Source: Gibbula magus (taxonomy: Eukaryota; Mollusca; Gastropoda; Trochida; Trochidae). Taken from it: a DNA stretch of 64,000 nt. The notes beneath the pieces are model-generated. The model was not told the DNA's origin. It saw only the letters and a program-made list of their open reading frames with translations, and made no database searches. The DNA lies in assembly GCA_936450465.1 (NCBI GenBank), contig OW388298.1, positions 10,054,663 to 10,118,662 of the forward strand, read 5' to 3'. Position numbers and translations under genes: made by a program. Of this stretch, positions 12,106 to 24,000 are shown piece after piece; positions within the stretch are counted from its first letter, which is position 1; the number at the start of each line of letters is the position of its first letter.

Positions 12106-12330
12106 GTTTGGCATCACACTATCTACAAAAGTACAAATTCTTGTTTTTCGAAACGAGTCCCTTGCGGATCGAGGTCTCGGTGACCAAGTGGAACCGTTAC
12201 AGGGACAGTCAGTGTTGGCGACTGGTGCCTGACTATTAGGGTGTGGTTTCGAATCCCTGTAGGGCATTGTCTGAATGTTGTACTATTGCAGATGGTGTGA
12301 TCTCACATTTGACAATGTTACATGTTGGAT
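12106..12330 (+). mobile_element. tRNA-related SINE copy, diverged
   Basis: Contains a promoter-like stretch (gtgaccaagtgg) and a B-box-like ggtttcgaatccc about 65 bases later, flanked by text (cccttgcgg, gtacaaattcttg) that recurs at 23590-23830. The long spacing between boxes resembles a tRNA with a long variable arm (Leu/Ser type). Decayed; not a functional tRNA. Confidence 0.5.
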
Positions 12331-12401
12331 GTCATAAAATGTGCACCATGTATTGTTCATTGCCTAAGCATAGATACATCTTAATCAAAGATGTCATTGT
12401 A

Positions 12402-12784
12402 CAAAGATTAACATGTTACTTGTGACCTATTGTTTAAGATGGGCGTGTCACATGGGTTTCAAAGATTAACATTTTACTTGTGTCCTATTGTTTAAGATGG
12501 GTGTGTGACATGGGTTTCAAAGATTAACATGTTACTTGTGCCCTATTGTTTAAGATGGGCGTGTCACATGGGTTTCAAAGATTAACATGTTACTTGTGCC
12601 CTATTGTTTAAGATGGGCGTGTCATATGGGTTTCAAAGATTAACATTTTACTTGTGTCCTGTTGTTTAAAATGGGTGTATTACATGGGTTTCAAAGATTA
12701 ACATTTTACTTGTGCCCTATAGTTTAAGAAGGTTGTGTTACATTGGTTTCAAAGATTAACATGTCACTTGTGACCTATTGTTTA
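12402..12784. repeat. 58-bp tandem repeat, about 6.6 copies
   Basis: Units start with caaagattaacatg at 12402, 12460, 12518, 12576, 12634, 12692 and 12750. Copies differ by scattered substitutions, so this array is older than the 38-bp one next to it. Confidence 0.93.
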
Positions 12785-12904
12785 AAAAAGGAATTTATTG
12801 GGATAGTTCAAGATGTGAGAACAAGCTCGTTATTTATTTGAAAACTTGTGCAAATAGTTTTTCAGAATAAAGTCCGTTATTTTGTATAAGCTTTGTTTCA
12901 GATT

Positions 12905-13117
12905 CTACCAAGACAAGTAATTGTCACAAACGTGACCATGTCCCCCGCCGCAATTAAGAAATGATCTAAAAGGATGAACACACAGCTTATGTCAAGGTCA
13001 CCCTAATCGACTGGTGTCAGCGTATTCTCCTAATGAAGACCGGTACCAAATTTGAAGACTCCAGGTGCAGCAGTCCATGAGATATCGTGCTAACGAGAAA
13101 CGGGACGGACGCGGCGA
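12905..13117 (+). repeat. Diverged copy of the 'gtcaaggtcacc' dispersed repeat
   Basis: Contains atgtcaaggtcacc, atcgactggtgtc, caaatttgaagac, tgagatatcg and gacggacgc in the same order as the clean copies at 58320-58910. A short non-coding dispersed repeat; an open frame overlapping it is not a gene. Confidence 0.6.
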
Positions 13118-13621
13118 CAGTGGACAAATAAATGTAATGAATGTTAGTTATCCACTGGAGGTATTTTCTTTAATCATACATTTGGTAGACACTGGAGTAT
13201 TGTTCCCAACCAGATTGGATGTTTATATAGCATGTATATCATCTCTAGTTAATATGTTAAAATTATACCATTTAATTTTTAGACAAATTATAAATCTACT
13301 ATATCTATATATGTACCCCGATGAAGCAGGATGTTGATGGTTTATAACCTAAAGCTATAAATACTTACAAGATAAGTAAGTGTATATATATTCAAAGTTC
13401 ATAAATATTGTAATAAGTAAGTCCATCACCTAGCTATTTCATTCAAATTAGAAATAGGCCTACATGTTCGTCAAAATATATTAAATCAATGTCAACGATA
13501 TATTTCTCGCCCTCATCGTTATGTTTATAATATGTTCGAGTTTAACAGTAGCTGACTTATTAAAACCGAGGATGTTGTAGTTATACTTTCAGGGTTATTT
13601 ACATACATGTACATACAATTC
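13118..13621. other. Non-coding, nothing recognised
   Basis: AT-rich sequence between the dispersed repeat and the duplicated SRPRA segment. I see no coding exon or repeat family. Confidence 0.5.
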
Positions 13622-14184
13622 ATCAAGTTATTTAATAGTGTCATCAATTTATGAATTGTCATATTCCTTTTGTGAATGTGTGATTGTCTGTCTCAAATAA
13701 AAACAATGACAGTATCTAGTAAGACATTTATATTGCGAGAGAACTTAAATAATTAGATAGTACAAGTCAAGCATATGCTTTCATTACATCAGAATAGAAA
13801 TTTCTAGTCAAGTAAATTGATCAAGTTAAATAAGTCATTAAATATATCAATTATCATATAGTACTGTTTTGAATTTGTGATTGTCTGTCTCAAATAACTA
13901 GCCCACTGTCTTACTCATTTTCTTCAAAGAACATCAGACAGAATCTAAAGTAATAATTGAGATGTTTGGATTGTGACATATTGAGTGACAGATTTTGCGA
14001 CGTAAACATGTTTTTCACTGAAGGTTGCTTAAAAACTCACCTGTAAAATAACGCTCTTGATCAGGGCATTTACAGAAGGTGTAAATAACTGTGATGTTCC
14101 CTGAAAACACCACAAAACGATCCCTCCTTTGCTAAATATCGTGAAAAAGTCCAACATGTTGGTTTGGTTGTTTCGTTCACTGGA
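13622..14184 (-). repeat. Segmental duplicate of the SRPRA exon 1 region
   Basis: Matches 31970-32541 along its length, including the first part of SRPRA intron 1, exon 1 and 27 bp of 5' leader, then both copies diverge abruptly after 'cactgga'. The exon is identical in both, while the intron part shows scattered substitutions and small indels. Within each copy, the text around gattgtctgtctcaaata repeats at about 200 bp. It lies 3.8 kb downstream of the SRPRA stop codon, same strand. Confidence 0.93.
14041..14157 (-). pseudogene. Extra copy of SRPRA coding exon 1
   Basis: All 117 bases are identical to the real exon 1 at 32398-32514, with the same start codon and the GTGAG donor, encoding the 39-residue start [12 protein letters not shown]...SVILQ. 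No exon 2 partner lies downstream on this strand within the window. I therefore call it an orphan exon. It sits about 30 bp inside the intron that would follow the candidate exon at 14197-14259 and has no acceptor of its own. Confidence 0.8.
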
Positions 14185-14196
14185 AATCGTACTAAC

Positions 14197-14259
14197 CTTC
14201 ACCGCGACTCCTATTGCGTCCGCTAAACTGTCATCGCTCGGTGATATAAAATTCGCCAT
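14197..14259 (-). CDS. Candidate first coding exon, possibly of the AMZ gene
   Basis: On the minus strand an ATG at 14259 opens 21 codons (MANFISPSDDSLADAIGVAV K) that end exactly at a donor, AAG|GTTAGT. Phase 0 matches the phase-0 start of the AMZ exon at 2447, and the same strand and order fit an AMZ exon 1 with an 11.7-kb intron that holds both minisatellite blocks. The composition (GC-richer, CpG-bearing) is unlike the neighbouring AT-rich sequence. I have no homology for these 21 residues, so it could belong to another gene or be chance. Confidence 0.35.
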
Positions 14260-14395
14260 TGTTGTGTACTTCTCTTGATGAAATCATATCAAAATCTGCA
14301 CGATTCGTTTTGGAAATGCAGTATACACAGATGACATCGCATAACTGAACGCAATCGTGACTTCCATTTTGACTGGGGATTCCCCTTGCGCTGTC

Positions 14396-14405
14396 GCTTC
14401 CGGGT
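14396..14405 (-). promoter_or_regulatory. ETS-type motif upstream of the candidate exon
   Basis: cttccgggt on the plus strand reads ACCCGGAAG on the minus strand, about 140 bp above the candidate start at 14259. CGGAAG motifs are common in housekeeping promoters. A single short motif, so weak evidence. Confidence 0.25.
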
Positions 14406-14611
14406 AAAGGGAGATAACTCTTTCTATGTACGCATGTGAAATATTGCTTGTTATAAGAATATAACTATTTTTGTTTATAGTGTTAGCATAAAATGCTAAC
14501 GGGCTTTACATACAAGAAGCTCCCTTAGGCAAAGGCGATCATAACTGCACAATGTACTGTATTTGTGGGATGTTGGCACTTTGTTAACTTCAGAAATTCA
14601 TGCCAATTGAG

Positions 14612-14928
14612 GTGAGGTGAGCTGGTGTTTAATTAACGCCGCTTTCAAGAGTATTTCACTTATATCACGGCTGCTAGTATTATGGCAGGGAGAAAGCCCG
14701 CAACGCCATGTGGCTATGCATTGCAATGAAACCTGCAAGCATTGGCTGGAACTAGCGGACCATGGGTGGTACTAAGCTGAAATTTAATGTAGCAATGCAC
14801 CCAAACCTTAATGCGTGTAGAACAGTTCTCTACAGTAGACAAAGTCGTCATGCCCCTGGCGGGGTTGGAACCCCAGACCTCTTTATCCGAAGCCAAACGC
14901 ACTAACCACTGCAGTATCCCGCCCTATG
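14612..14928 (-). mobile_element. tRNA-derived SINE, near full length
   Basis: Minus-strand copy of the main SINE of this window. The tRNA-like head (box B as ggttccaaccccg) is at the right end near 14870-14925. The body includes agaactgttctacac, the gcaatgcat segment and gctgctagtatt, and the tail ends gtgaggtgag on the plus strand. It covers an open frame that is not a gene. Confidence 0.85.
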
Positions 14929-14999
14929 CCAATTAAGACTGTGTACACAATTAATGTAAGAGGTGTGGTTCGAATCTCGCAATGAACACAAACTTTTAA

Positions 15000-15215
15000 G
15001 ACACAGGGAGATACGTTTCAAGAGATATCGCATTAACTAAAGCTTGAATGAGGCGTTGCGGTGATCTTACAAATAAAGCTGAGGTCACCAAATTCGTATG
15101 GTGACTGTGTGTCGGTCACCACATTGAAGACATTGGGTGTTACGGTTCACGAGATAATGCGTCAACAAGAAACAGGGTGTATGTACAAATCCATGGACGC
15201 CGCTGAATACAGTCC
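15000..15215 (+). repeat. Decayed copy of the 'gtcaaggtcacc' dispersed repeat
   Basis: Shares gaggtcaccaaattcg, gtgtcggtcaccaca, cacgagataatgcg and gacgccgctgaata with the repeat at 58320-58925, but is strongly diverged. Confidence 0.5.
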
Positions 15216-15379
15216 CCGTCAACGCAGGAGACAATAAAAGCTTGGTTTTCTTTGCTTATTGAATGAGGAATATTTTGAATATTTTTATTTCCCTTTTTGA
15301 GAAATGTTTTGCTTGTGTCACACAAGTAATGAGACTATTTTTGGCGGAGCTAACGGCCAGATTGTAGAAAGGGTTAATG

Positions 15380-15668
15380 ATGAGGTGAAGGTGAGTTGTG
15401 GTTTAACGTCGCTTTCAAGAGTATTTCACTTACATCGCGGCTGCTAGTATTGCGACAGGGAGAAAGCCTGCAACACCATGTTGCTATGCATTGCGGTGAA
15501 ACCTGCGAACTGAAATTGCACTGAAATTGAGTGTAGCATTGCACCCAAACCTTACTGCGTGAAGAACAGTTCTCTACTGCCGAAAAAGTTGCCGTGCCCC
15601 TGGCGGGATTCGAAACCCGGACCTCTTGATCCGAAGCCGAACGCGCTAACCACTGCGCTATCCCGGCC
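15380..15668 (-). mobile_element. tRNA-derived SINE
   Basis: Same family and orientation as 14612-14928. The head near 15595-15668 carries gggattcgaaacccgg (box B, inverse) and gcgctaaccactgcgcta (box A, inverse). The body is slightly shortened around 15510. Confidence 0.85.
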
Positions 15669-17945
15669 CAGATTTAATTATAAAATTTAAATTTGTATTT
15701 AGTTTGTTTTGCTTTAATGGATTAAAAATAAGCTTAACTGTTGTATTTTATGCCTGTGACAAGCTCCTGCATTTATACCAGTTTAACTTACCTTCACACC
15801 ATTAAAGCAAAATCTACTAAATGCCAATTTAAAATGTATAATCTCAAACAATAATACCTTTGGTCAAAATAAAAAGATCAACATTCAATAAGTAATAAAA
15901 CAGTTTATTCAATAAATATATTGCCCATATCCAAAACATAAAACAATTTGGATGAGTAAAATCTGGTGATTTTAGGCCATGGGTCACCCCCTTCAAACTC
16001 ATACAAGAGTTCTCTCCCCTTTAGTCAACTCCAACAAGAGTTAAACTTCCCGCCCTTGAAACTTCAACACTTTTAAGTCAATGTCAACGTCATATATTAT
16101 GTACAATTCATTAACATACATTTCCCCTTTCTCTAATAAGAGGTGCGAAAATATTTACATTATACATTTCATATCAGAGACAATATATTAGCTCGTGCCA
16201 ACGTTAAACTTAAATATCTTGACTGAAATTATAAATAAAAGATCCCTTTTAGTAAAAAATTAAACCAAAACTTTCATCAAGTGATTGGTAATGAGGAATA
16301 AACATGTTTATTTTGCTTAGAACAATTACAAATTCCAAGTTCATGTTTTTATCAGTGACTGAACAAGAGTGAAATAAAACAATTTCAACTTTGGCAAATT
16401 AAAATCATATCACAATTAAAACATAGAATACAGACATTTCATAATCAGATCATTAAATAACTCTTTAAATTATTAAACCTGCAAACTCGATCAAATACCA
16501 CTTCTAGTAATATCATTTGAAACATATTGCATCCAAAATATGTGAAAAAGACAAATAAAACCATTTATGGCACAAAAATACAAACATAAGAAACACGCAG
16601 TTGAAGTGGCAAACACTAAAAATGATTTGAATAAATGATATTTGATTTTCAGAATAAACATGCTCATAGAATTAGATTCAAATTCGAATTTTAAACAAAA
16701 TATTAAAACAGCTAAATTCACAAAAGACTAACTTAGGAAATATTTAACTACACATGACATAGCAAAGATGTATCCTCTAATGTCTGATTTCTGTTAAAAT
16801 AATTTATTAATTAATTTAAACTAAATTGGTGAAATACTATATCATTGAGTTCACCAGCTGTCACTTCACAGCAATGGGAACATGTTATATCAGTAGAGAT
16901 AAAAACATGCTGTCCTACTGAAAAGTTAAATACCCCTCCGAGTAATAAACCCGTGATATTAGTTTCAAAAATAATATTCGGGTCTGTTGTCTGTACGTCT
17001 TGCGAGAATACTTCGGGACTAGTTATTCTTTTTCTGAACATTGTGATGTGATTGCAGAAATAAGCAATGAGGAGAAATGATACAGGATTTAACACGCTTT
17101 AAAAAATATTTCGGCTACTAGTGTTGTGGGTGGTTATTGGTACAGCACTGAAATTCGGTGTAGCATAGAAAGCATTGAAATAGTACATTCAATCTGCTGA
17201 GATAAAATAAATAAACTTGACAATTATTTCTGGTTTAGATGAAACTGTGCACTAAACCGGACATGATTTATAAAATAAACAGTAACATTCCCGAGTCATC
17301 TTGGGACATAAGACATCACCTTACAGGTAAGTCATAGAACATATGCTACAATAAAACACACCTGGAATATGGACAGGATGAATATATCTGTTTAAGGAGA
17401 ATCCCCTGGTTTCGTAAACTGATAACATTTGAACAAAGTTGATGGAGTTTACATGGGGAATTGGACATATTAGGGGGGGGGGGGAGAGAAACAGAAGAGA
17501 GGTGGGGGGGGGGGGGGGGGGGGGGGGGGAGGAGAGATACAGAAGAGAAGAGAGGGGGTGAGCGACAGAAGAGAGGTGATGGGGGGACAGAAAACAGGGG
17601 TTGGGGCAATTGTAAGATGCTAGTGTGAGGGGAGGGATGATATTCTGGTTGTAAGCACTGAAACATTGATGATGATTTGTATAAAAGTGATGAGAAACAG
17701 ACATGGTGGAAGGATATGAAATAAGGGAATGTATCATTTCAGTCGGGGCAATTTTGGGCATTAACCCATTTACCTTTTCGGTATTACTAGATTGTAGGGG
17801 AAAATAATTATAAACACAGGTATGCAATCATACTGAAGCTGACATCAACACAAGTTTTTGAGTTCACATAAACGTATGAAGATGAAATATGTTATCTTTG
17901 TTGCGGGGTACAAACCGAGGGGAGTTGGAGGGGGACTGAGGGGTT
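15669..17945. other. SRPRA 3' flank, likely including its 3' UTR
   Basis: AT-rich, without recognised repeats except the poly-G tract. The SRPRA mRNA on the minus strand must end somewhere here. AATAAA signals in that sense (tttatt on plus) occur at 16803-16808 and 15904-15909, but I cannot tell which is used. Confidence 0.4.
17474..17529. repeat. Poly-G tracts, 10 and about 26 bases
   Basis: Two long G runs separated by a purine-rich stretch (agagaaacagaagagagg), followed by more G/A sequence to 17590. Open frames here with poly-proline are artefacts of the run. Run lengths in assemblies are unreliable. Confidence 0.9.
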
Positions 17946-18071
17946 TTATTTCAGGAGAGCGTGGACAACAGCTTTTGCATTGAGGTTTCTCAGGTCAGTG
18001 TAGGTCTGACCGGTGCCCACAAATACGATGGGCTGACCGGTCGTGTAGGTCATAGAGATGGCCGCCCCAAC
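17946..18071 (-). CDS. SRPRA: SRPRA exon 14, last coding exon
   Basis: Residues 602-642 and TAA stop ([20 protein letters not shown] ... AVVHALLK). C-terminal closing loop and helix of the G domain. Confidence 0.96.
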   Translation of the reverse strand, partial: VGAAISMTYTTGQPIVFVGTGQTYTDLRNLNAKAVVHALLK

Positions 18072-21000
18072 CTGCAAAACAGAAACTCAGGATGAAAATT
18101 GATATTCACGAAACTCGCAAGGTTAGTGGTAAAAACTGTAACATCTTCTCTATAGCAGTGTATGTAATAAGATTGAAAAGCAGATAGACCGACAATGTTA
18201 TTTGGTCAGTTAAATGGTAAATTTGAAGAAAATCCTCAAAATTATCTGCCCTTATGAAAAGTTACCAGGTACGGACAGGCCTTATTTCATACACTGTCTA
18301 CAATCACGCAGACATAGTAATACACAGATGTCTGCACTACTCTGGATTGATGGCTGCCTGTCTGAACTTCTCAGTTTTTAATTTCACTTGAGAAAAGATT
18401 TTCATTTTTGCAAGATTTTTGTTTTGGTTATATGGTAATATCTTATCTAAAGTTACCCAAATACAGTATTACAAATTGTAAATTCTGCAGATATTCATTG
18501 TTTGTTTTTTTTAAATCTGAAGGCTATTTCCGTAATTTCTTCAGCATCCAGAGAATCGCGGATCAAGGGGGGGGGGGGGGGGGGGGAGAGAGACATTGAA
18601 GGTTTTTGTTGTGGTTAGAAGGTAATATAGTATTTTATCATCCAAAACAAAACTGTGTTCCACACGAGATATCGCTTGTATGAGATCAAGTGATATCTCC
18701 TAGGAGATATCGTCTTGACAGTAGATTTTGAACAATGCCCTGTTGGCGTCAGCTACATGTCATCACAATGATTTTGCATCGTCCAGTAATGACATCAAAA
18801 TGCTATGACGTCATAATCATGATGACGTCACAATGCTATGACATCACAGCACCGGAAGCCAAATGACAGTTTTTTGTCCAGATATGTTAATTTTTCATTA
18901 AAAACTAATAAAGAATGATTTTGGATAATTAATAGAATATCACCCCCGTGTCTTCTGATATCAACTATATCAACACTCGTTGATAAAACTCAAAATATCC
19001 TCGGCAAGCCTTGGATATTTGTAACTTTTATCAACTCGTGTTGATGTATTTGATATCAGAAGACACTTGGGTGAGATTCTCTATATCTTATCTAAAGTCA
19101 CCCAAATGTTAATATAGCAGGTATTCATAGTTTTATTATTCATCAGAAGGCGCTTGATACAGAATGAATCGTGGAATCCATGATGCCTCCCCCACCCATC
19201 AACGGTTGAGGTTTGGATCAAGCTACTCAAGCCGAGTTGGAAGCTGTTCTCTGTTAACATCGTAAACACTCCCTCGGAAATCCTCGGCAAACATCGACTT
19301 ACTTCGGGACAACCTGGATGTGAGCTATCACTTGTGAGTGATGGATAGCACATGGCGTGCGAGTGTAACGTGTGTGAAGGCTGCTAGTTTTACATTCTCA
19401 CCTTATCATCGATGGTGTCGAACTTGGTGAGGATGATACCGTCGATGAGTCGAGGGTTGGTTGTGTTGGAGTGGTCAGCGAGCGCCTGGTTGAACTTGGT
19501 CAGCTGGTCCACAGCCTCGTTCCCGACGAGAGCCTCGCCCACAAACAGCACCAGGTCCGGCTGGTTCACTTTGATGAGCTGAAATAATCAGATATTCGTG
19601 TAATTAGATAAAAGAATTAACATTTTACTTTTATGAAAAACTATTTCTTCTAAAATCTGATATAATCATATATTTGTGTTCTTGAACAATCTCTGTCCAA
19701 ACAGACGTATAGAGAAAATATAAATTTCAAAACAAAGCCTTGGGCAAAGGGAGGTGGTAACCCCGGATAGGAAAAAGCAAGACAGACCCCTAAAAATATT
19801 TTTTCCCTATTCTCTGTACATCTCTTTTGGCGTCAAGGACTAAGGCAACACAATCCAGACAGAATGTTCACGCAAAATTTGAATTTAACTTTTCACTTGT
19901 ATAAAAATATTTCAAAATCTAACTTCAGCTCATGAGGTCTCCTTCCTGATCCCACCCACCAACCAACTGTACTTGTTTAAAAATCTTAGGTGACAAAATT
20001 ATTTAGTAATATTTTTTAAAGCAGCTTTGCCAATCATGCAATGCTGTTTGATTATTCCAAGTCTGCAAGCATCTAGATCTAGATTTTTTATAAATTACTT
20101 CTCTGTCCATTAATTCAGAAGACAAAGTTAGTATCGTTATTCATAAAAAAAAATATAACCCAAACACACCTTAGCCAGAGCTCTCATGAGTGGTTCGTTG
20201 TCCTGCATCCGTCCCGCGGTGTCAACAAGAACCACGTCTATACGACTGTCTCGCGCTGCAACCACATAGAAACAATAATATAGTCTCAACTTCACAATTC
20301 CATTGTGGGGTTTGGGTTACAGGGTATTCAAATTATTTTGACTGCGTAGACAAAATATGATTATGGCGTCAATTGCACAAAAGTATGATAACCATCTAAG
20401 GTGAGGCGATTGTGGTTTAATTCCACTTGATAGAGCATTTCACTTCTATCACAGCTGCCTGTATCATTGAAGGAAGAAAGCATGCAACACCATTGTGGGT
20501 GCATCGTGGTGAACTCTCATTACGCTGTTAGGTTATAGAACCAACACACAACTACTCATTAATATCCCTTATATTGGAAACTAGACAGGAAGAAAGCCTC
20601 CAACAACATCGAGGCTATGCATTGCGGTGAAACTTGTCAGCATTGGCTCGAACTATGGAAGTATCTGTTGCGTCTTATAAAAACATGGATTAATAATCCA
20701 ATGCTGATTTTATGGTTAAAAGGAGAGAGTTCTAGAGTTGATGGGCAGGACAAGCAAAGATTTACTTCCAAATATTTCCAGTTTGTAGCAAGGTACATCT
20801 AACACCTGTAACTTGTTTAAAACGTGGACTTACCATGATTAATGGCCTCCATGGCAATGCCAGCCGCGTCTTTACCATAACCCTTCTCGTACAGCTGTAC
20901 CATGTGCTGTCCGCCGTGTCGTTCCGGCGGGTGAAGTGCGTTCAGTTTGCGTGTATGAGTGCGAAGCTGTTCCACCGCACCAGCTCGGAATGTGTCGCAT

Positions 21001-24000
21001 GCTGCAATCAGCACTCGGAAACCGTTCTCGACGAGCCAGAAACATACCTGGTAATAGTATGTCAATATGTTATTTTGACCGCTAAAACTTCTTAAGTGAC
21101 AGACTTTACTTGTATAAGGCAGGATTCATCATTTTCACTTGTCCAATAAAAACACAGAAATTCCATAATATTTTCATAAATTTTTTCCATGGATTTAAAC
21201 CAATATTAGTAAACGATTCAAAGTTGACCAATCACTGTTAAATCCACCAACCATAAAAAATTGTTTATGGGTAGTTCAGTTGTTCACTTGGATTATTTAC
21301 TGAACCCGGACATCTTGAAAATTATTTCAGAAAGACCCAGATTGTTATCTTAAAATAAGTTTCTTACTTTGGCAAGGTTGGTAGATTTTCCGACGCCATT
21401 GACACCACAGAAAGTGATACAGTATGGTCGCTTCTTCTGTTTTGCTTCCATAGCGTCTCGGAGCATATCAACTCGTCGACGTGGCGATAGAATCTGTACA
21501 CACGATTCTTGCAGTGCAGTTTTCACAGTGGCATTGATAGCTGTAAAAATAATTTTAAAGATTTCTTTAGAATTTATTTGTGGATTTATAAATGCGTTTG
21601 CATTGTATGAGCACAATTTATTATTAATAATAATTAATTAATAATAATTTATAATTAAAATTATTTTTTACACAACCTATCCTATTTCTGACGACAAAGA
21701 TGTCATGTTCACTACTTGCTACATGCATGTTACAGACATCGTCAATAGCCAGTTTAATTCAGAAAGTTCCAAAATGTCTCAGGAAACTTTATTGTTGAAA
21801 TCCTTTAGGCATAACCAAATAACTTATTATAAATCGGTCAATATTATTTAAAGTACAAACATACACAAATTGGGGTTAATATTCACAATGTTCAATATTG
21901 AAGTATATAATAATTCCTAATAGGATACATAATTCAAATTGAAATATTGAGCATTGAGGTGGTGACATTTTTTATTTCATATTTTAGTTGAGTATATAAT
22001 GTGAAATGGAAAACAAATTCGCTCTTACTTTCAAAAGTTCCAAGGACTTTTCCCTCCAGTTTAGTGGCAACTGAATCACATAGCTTCACACTGATGTCGG
22101 CAGCCACGTTCTTAGCTGAAATGTCACGTGAAAATATTAATTGCAGACATTGTTACTATTGTAGATGGTTTCTCTTTGCAGACATTTGCAAAATCACATT
22201 TGTCATTAGCAGTTTCCAAATGAAGAGTAAACTGTAATCTTAATCTTAATACGTAAGACTTCTTATACAGTCTTAAGTTTTAAGATGTAAAATGCTTGTA
22301 AAGCTCACTAGCTTGCTACACATCTCTATTTATAGCATGTATATTGTCAGCCAATGAAATGTTGTGATTTGAAAGGAGATGATCACTCAGTCTTCCAAAA
22401 CTTCGAAACTTAATTTTAAGTAATTTTATTGGCGGATTACAAGCATTGTCCGCCTTATACGCTCAGAGTGCTAAGAAGTCTTGCGGATTAAATTTAAGTT
22501 GAGACCTCGCTGCCTCTTTTAGGAGTCAGCTAGTCAAGGAACATTTTTTAACCTCAGCCCTTTACACAACCATATTAGACGGAAACTGCTAGCAGCCATT
22601 TTAATAAATGTTAATAAAGCGAGGATGGGAAAATGGATCTGTGCTCACGCTTAACAGAACCATAACCATTCATTATAGAGTGAGTGAGTTATTGTTAAAC
22701 CCGCTTCGGCAGTATTGTAACCATTAGCAGCGATCCATTCATTACAGAACTCTACTGATTTATAGTTTAGCAATAACAATTGGTAAACTCTCCTTTCCAT
22801 TTTGTTAGAGCTCTTTCTTTCCTTTAGAAAACCTGCTACAACCCCTTAAAGGGTCTCAAATTCCACAAAGTTTAAAACTCACAAATCAGATGATCTTTCA
22901 TTTTGTCCAAAGCCGTCCCCATGTCTTCTTTAGTCATTGCCTTCGATCCGACGAGGTTTTTAAACACATTGAACATGCCGTAGCCTTTTGATTTAGATTT
23001 GCTGTAAAAACAAAAAACAGTATGTGAACAACTAAAAAGTATTTGAAGTTTGTTAAATTAAATAGTTCTCTCCTCTGCATTAGCGTCTAATTAAAATGGA
23101 TTTACACTGGTACTTTCACAAGTAGGTGAGGTGAGTTGGGGTTTAACGCCGCTTTCAAGAGTATTTTACTTATATCGCGGCTGCTAGTATTATGGCAGGG
23201 AGAAAGCCCGCAACGCCATGTGGCTATGCACTGCGGTGAAACCTGCGAGCAGTGGCTGGAACTAGCGAACCATGGTGGTACTGCGCTGAAATTCACTGTA
23301 ACATTGCACCTCTTGATTCGAAGCCGAACACGCTAACCTGCCCTCTTTGTGGACAGAAGAGGGAAACCTACTACATCAATGCTCAAACTTGCAAGTGACT
23401 ATGGATAGAATCTCACCGTCTTCTGATATCAGATATATCAATACAAGTTGTAATGGTAACAAAGGAAAACATTTGTTAATTTTCAACTTCTTCATACAGA
23501 TGTTCATATGCCTGAAAATGGTAAGGAAACATTCCTGTCTGTGAATATCCAAGCTGAACAAATCTTGCATTGTTACATTTGGGATAACACTACCTTCAGG
23601 AGTACAAGTTCTTGTACTAGAGTCCCTTGCGGGATATGAACCCACACATAGATCAGAGGGGTACTGAAAGTAAAAATAGCATAACTATTGATTGTTTGAC
23701 CTTGGTTCTTGTCAAGGCCCCGTGGCAGTGTGGTAAGCTGCTGGTACTCTCAGTGCTGGCGATAGTTGTCACACTCTGAGGGTGTGCGTTCCAATCTCGC
23801 AAGGGAAGTACAAGAATTTGCGATTGACAGTATTGGTATCCCTAATGTAACAATGTTAGATTTGTTCACTATCTAAATGGCATTTTTTTTTCCACATAAA
23901 ATCTTGTACTTCATTCCAATACTTTTAAGAACATTTCTAACCTCTTTGACGAGGACGCTGCTGTCGCTACTTCCTCCTCCTCATCATCATCTTCCTCCTC

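Noticed and set aside
17321..17827. 168-residue proline-rich frame
   Set aside because: Its poly-proline comes from the poly-G tract; no start or splice context, and it overlaps the SRPRA 3' flank.
20835..21641. Plus-strand open frames opposite SRPRA exons 10 and 11
   Set aside because: Antisense shadows of SRPRA coding exons.
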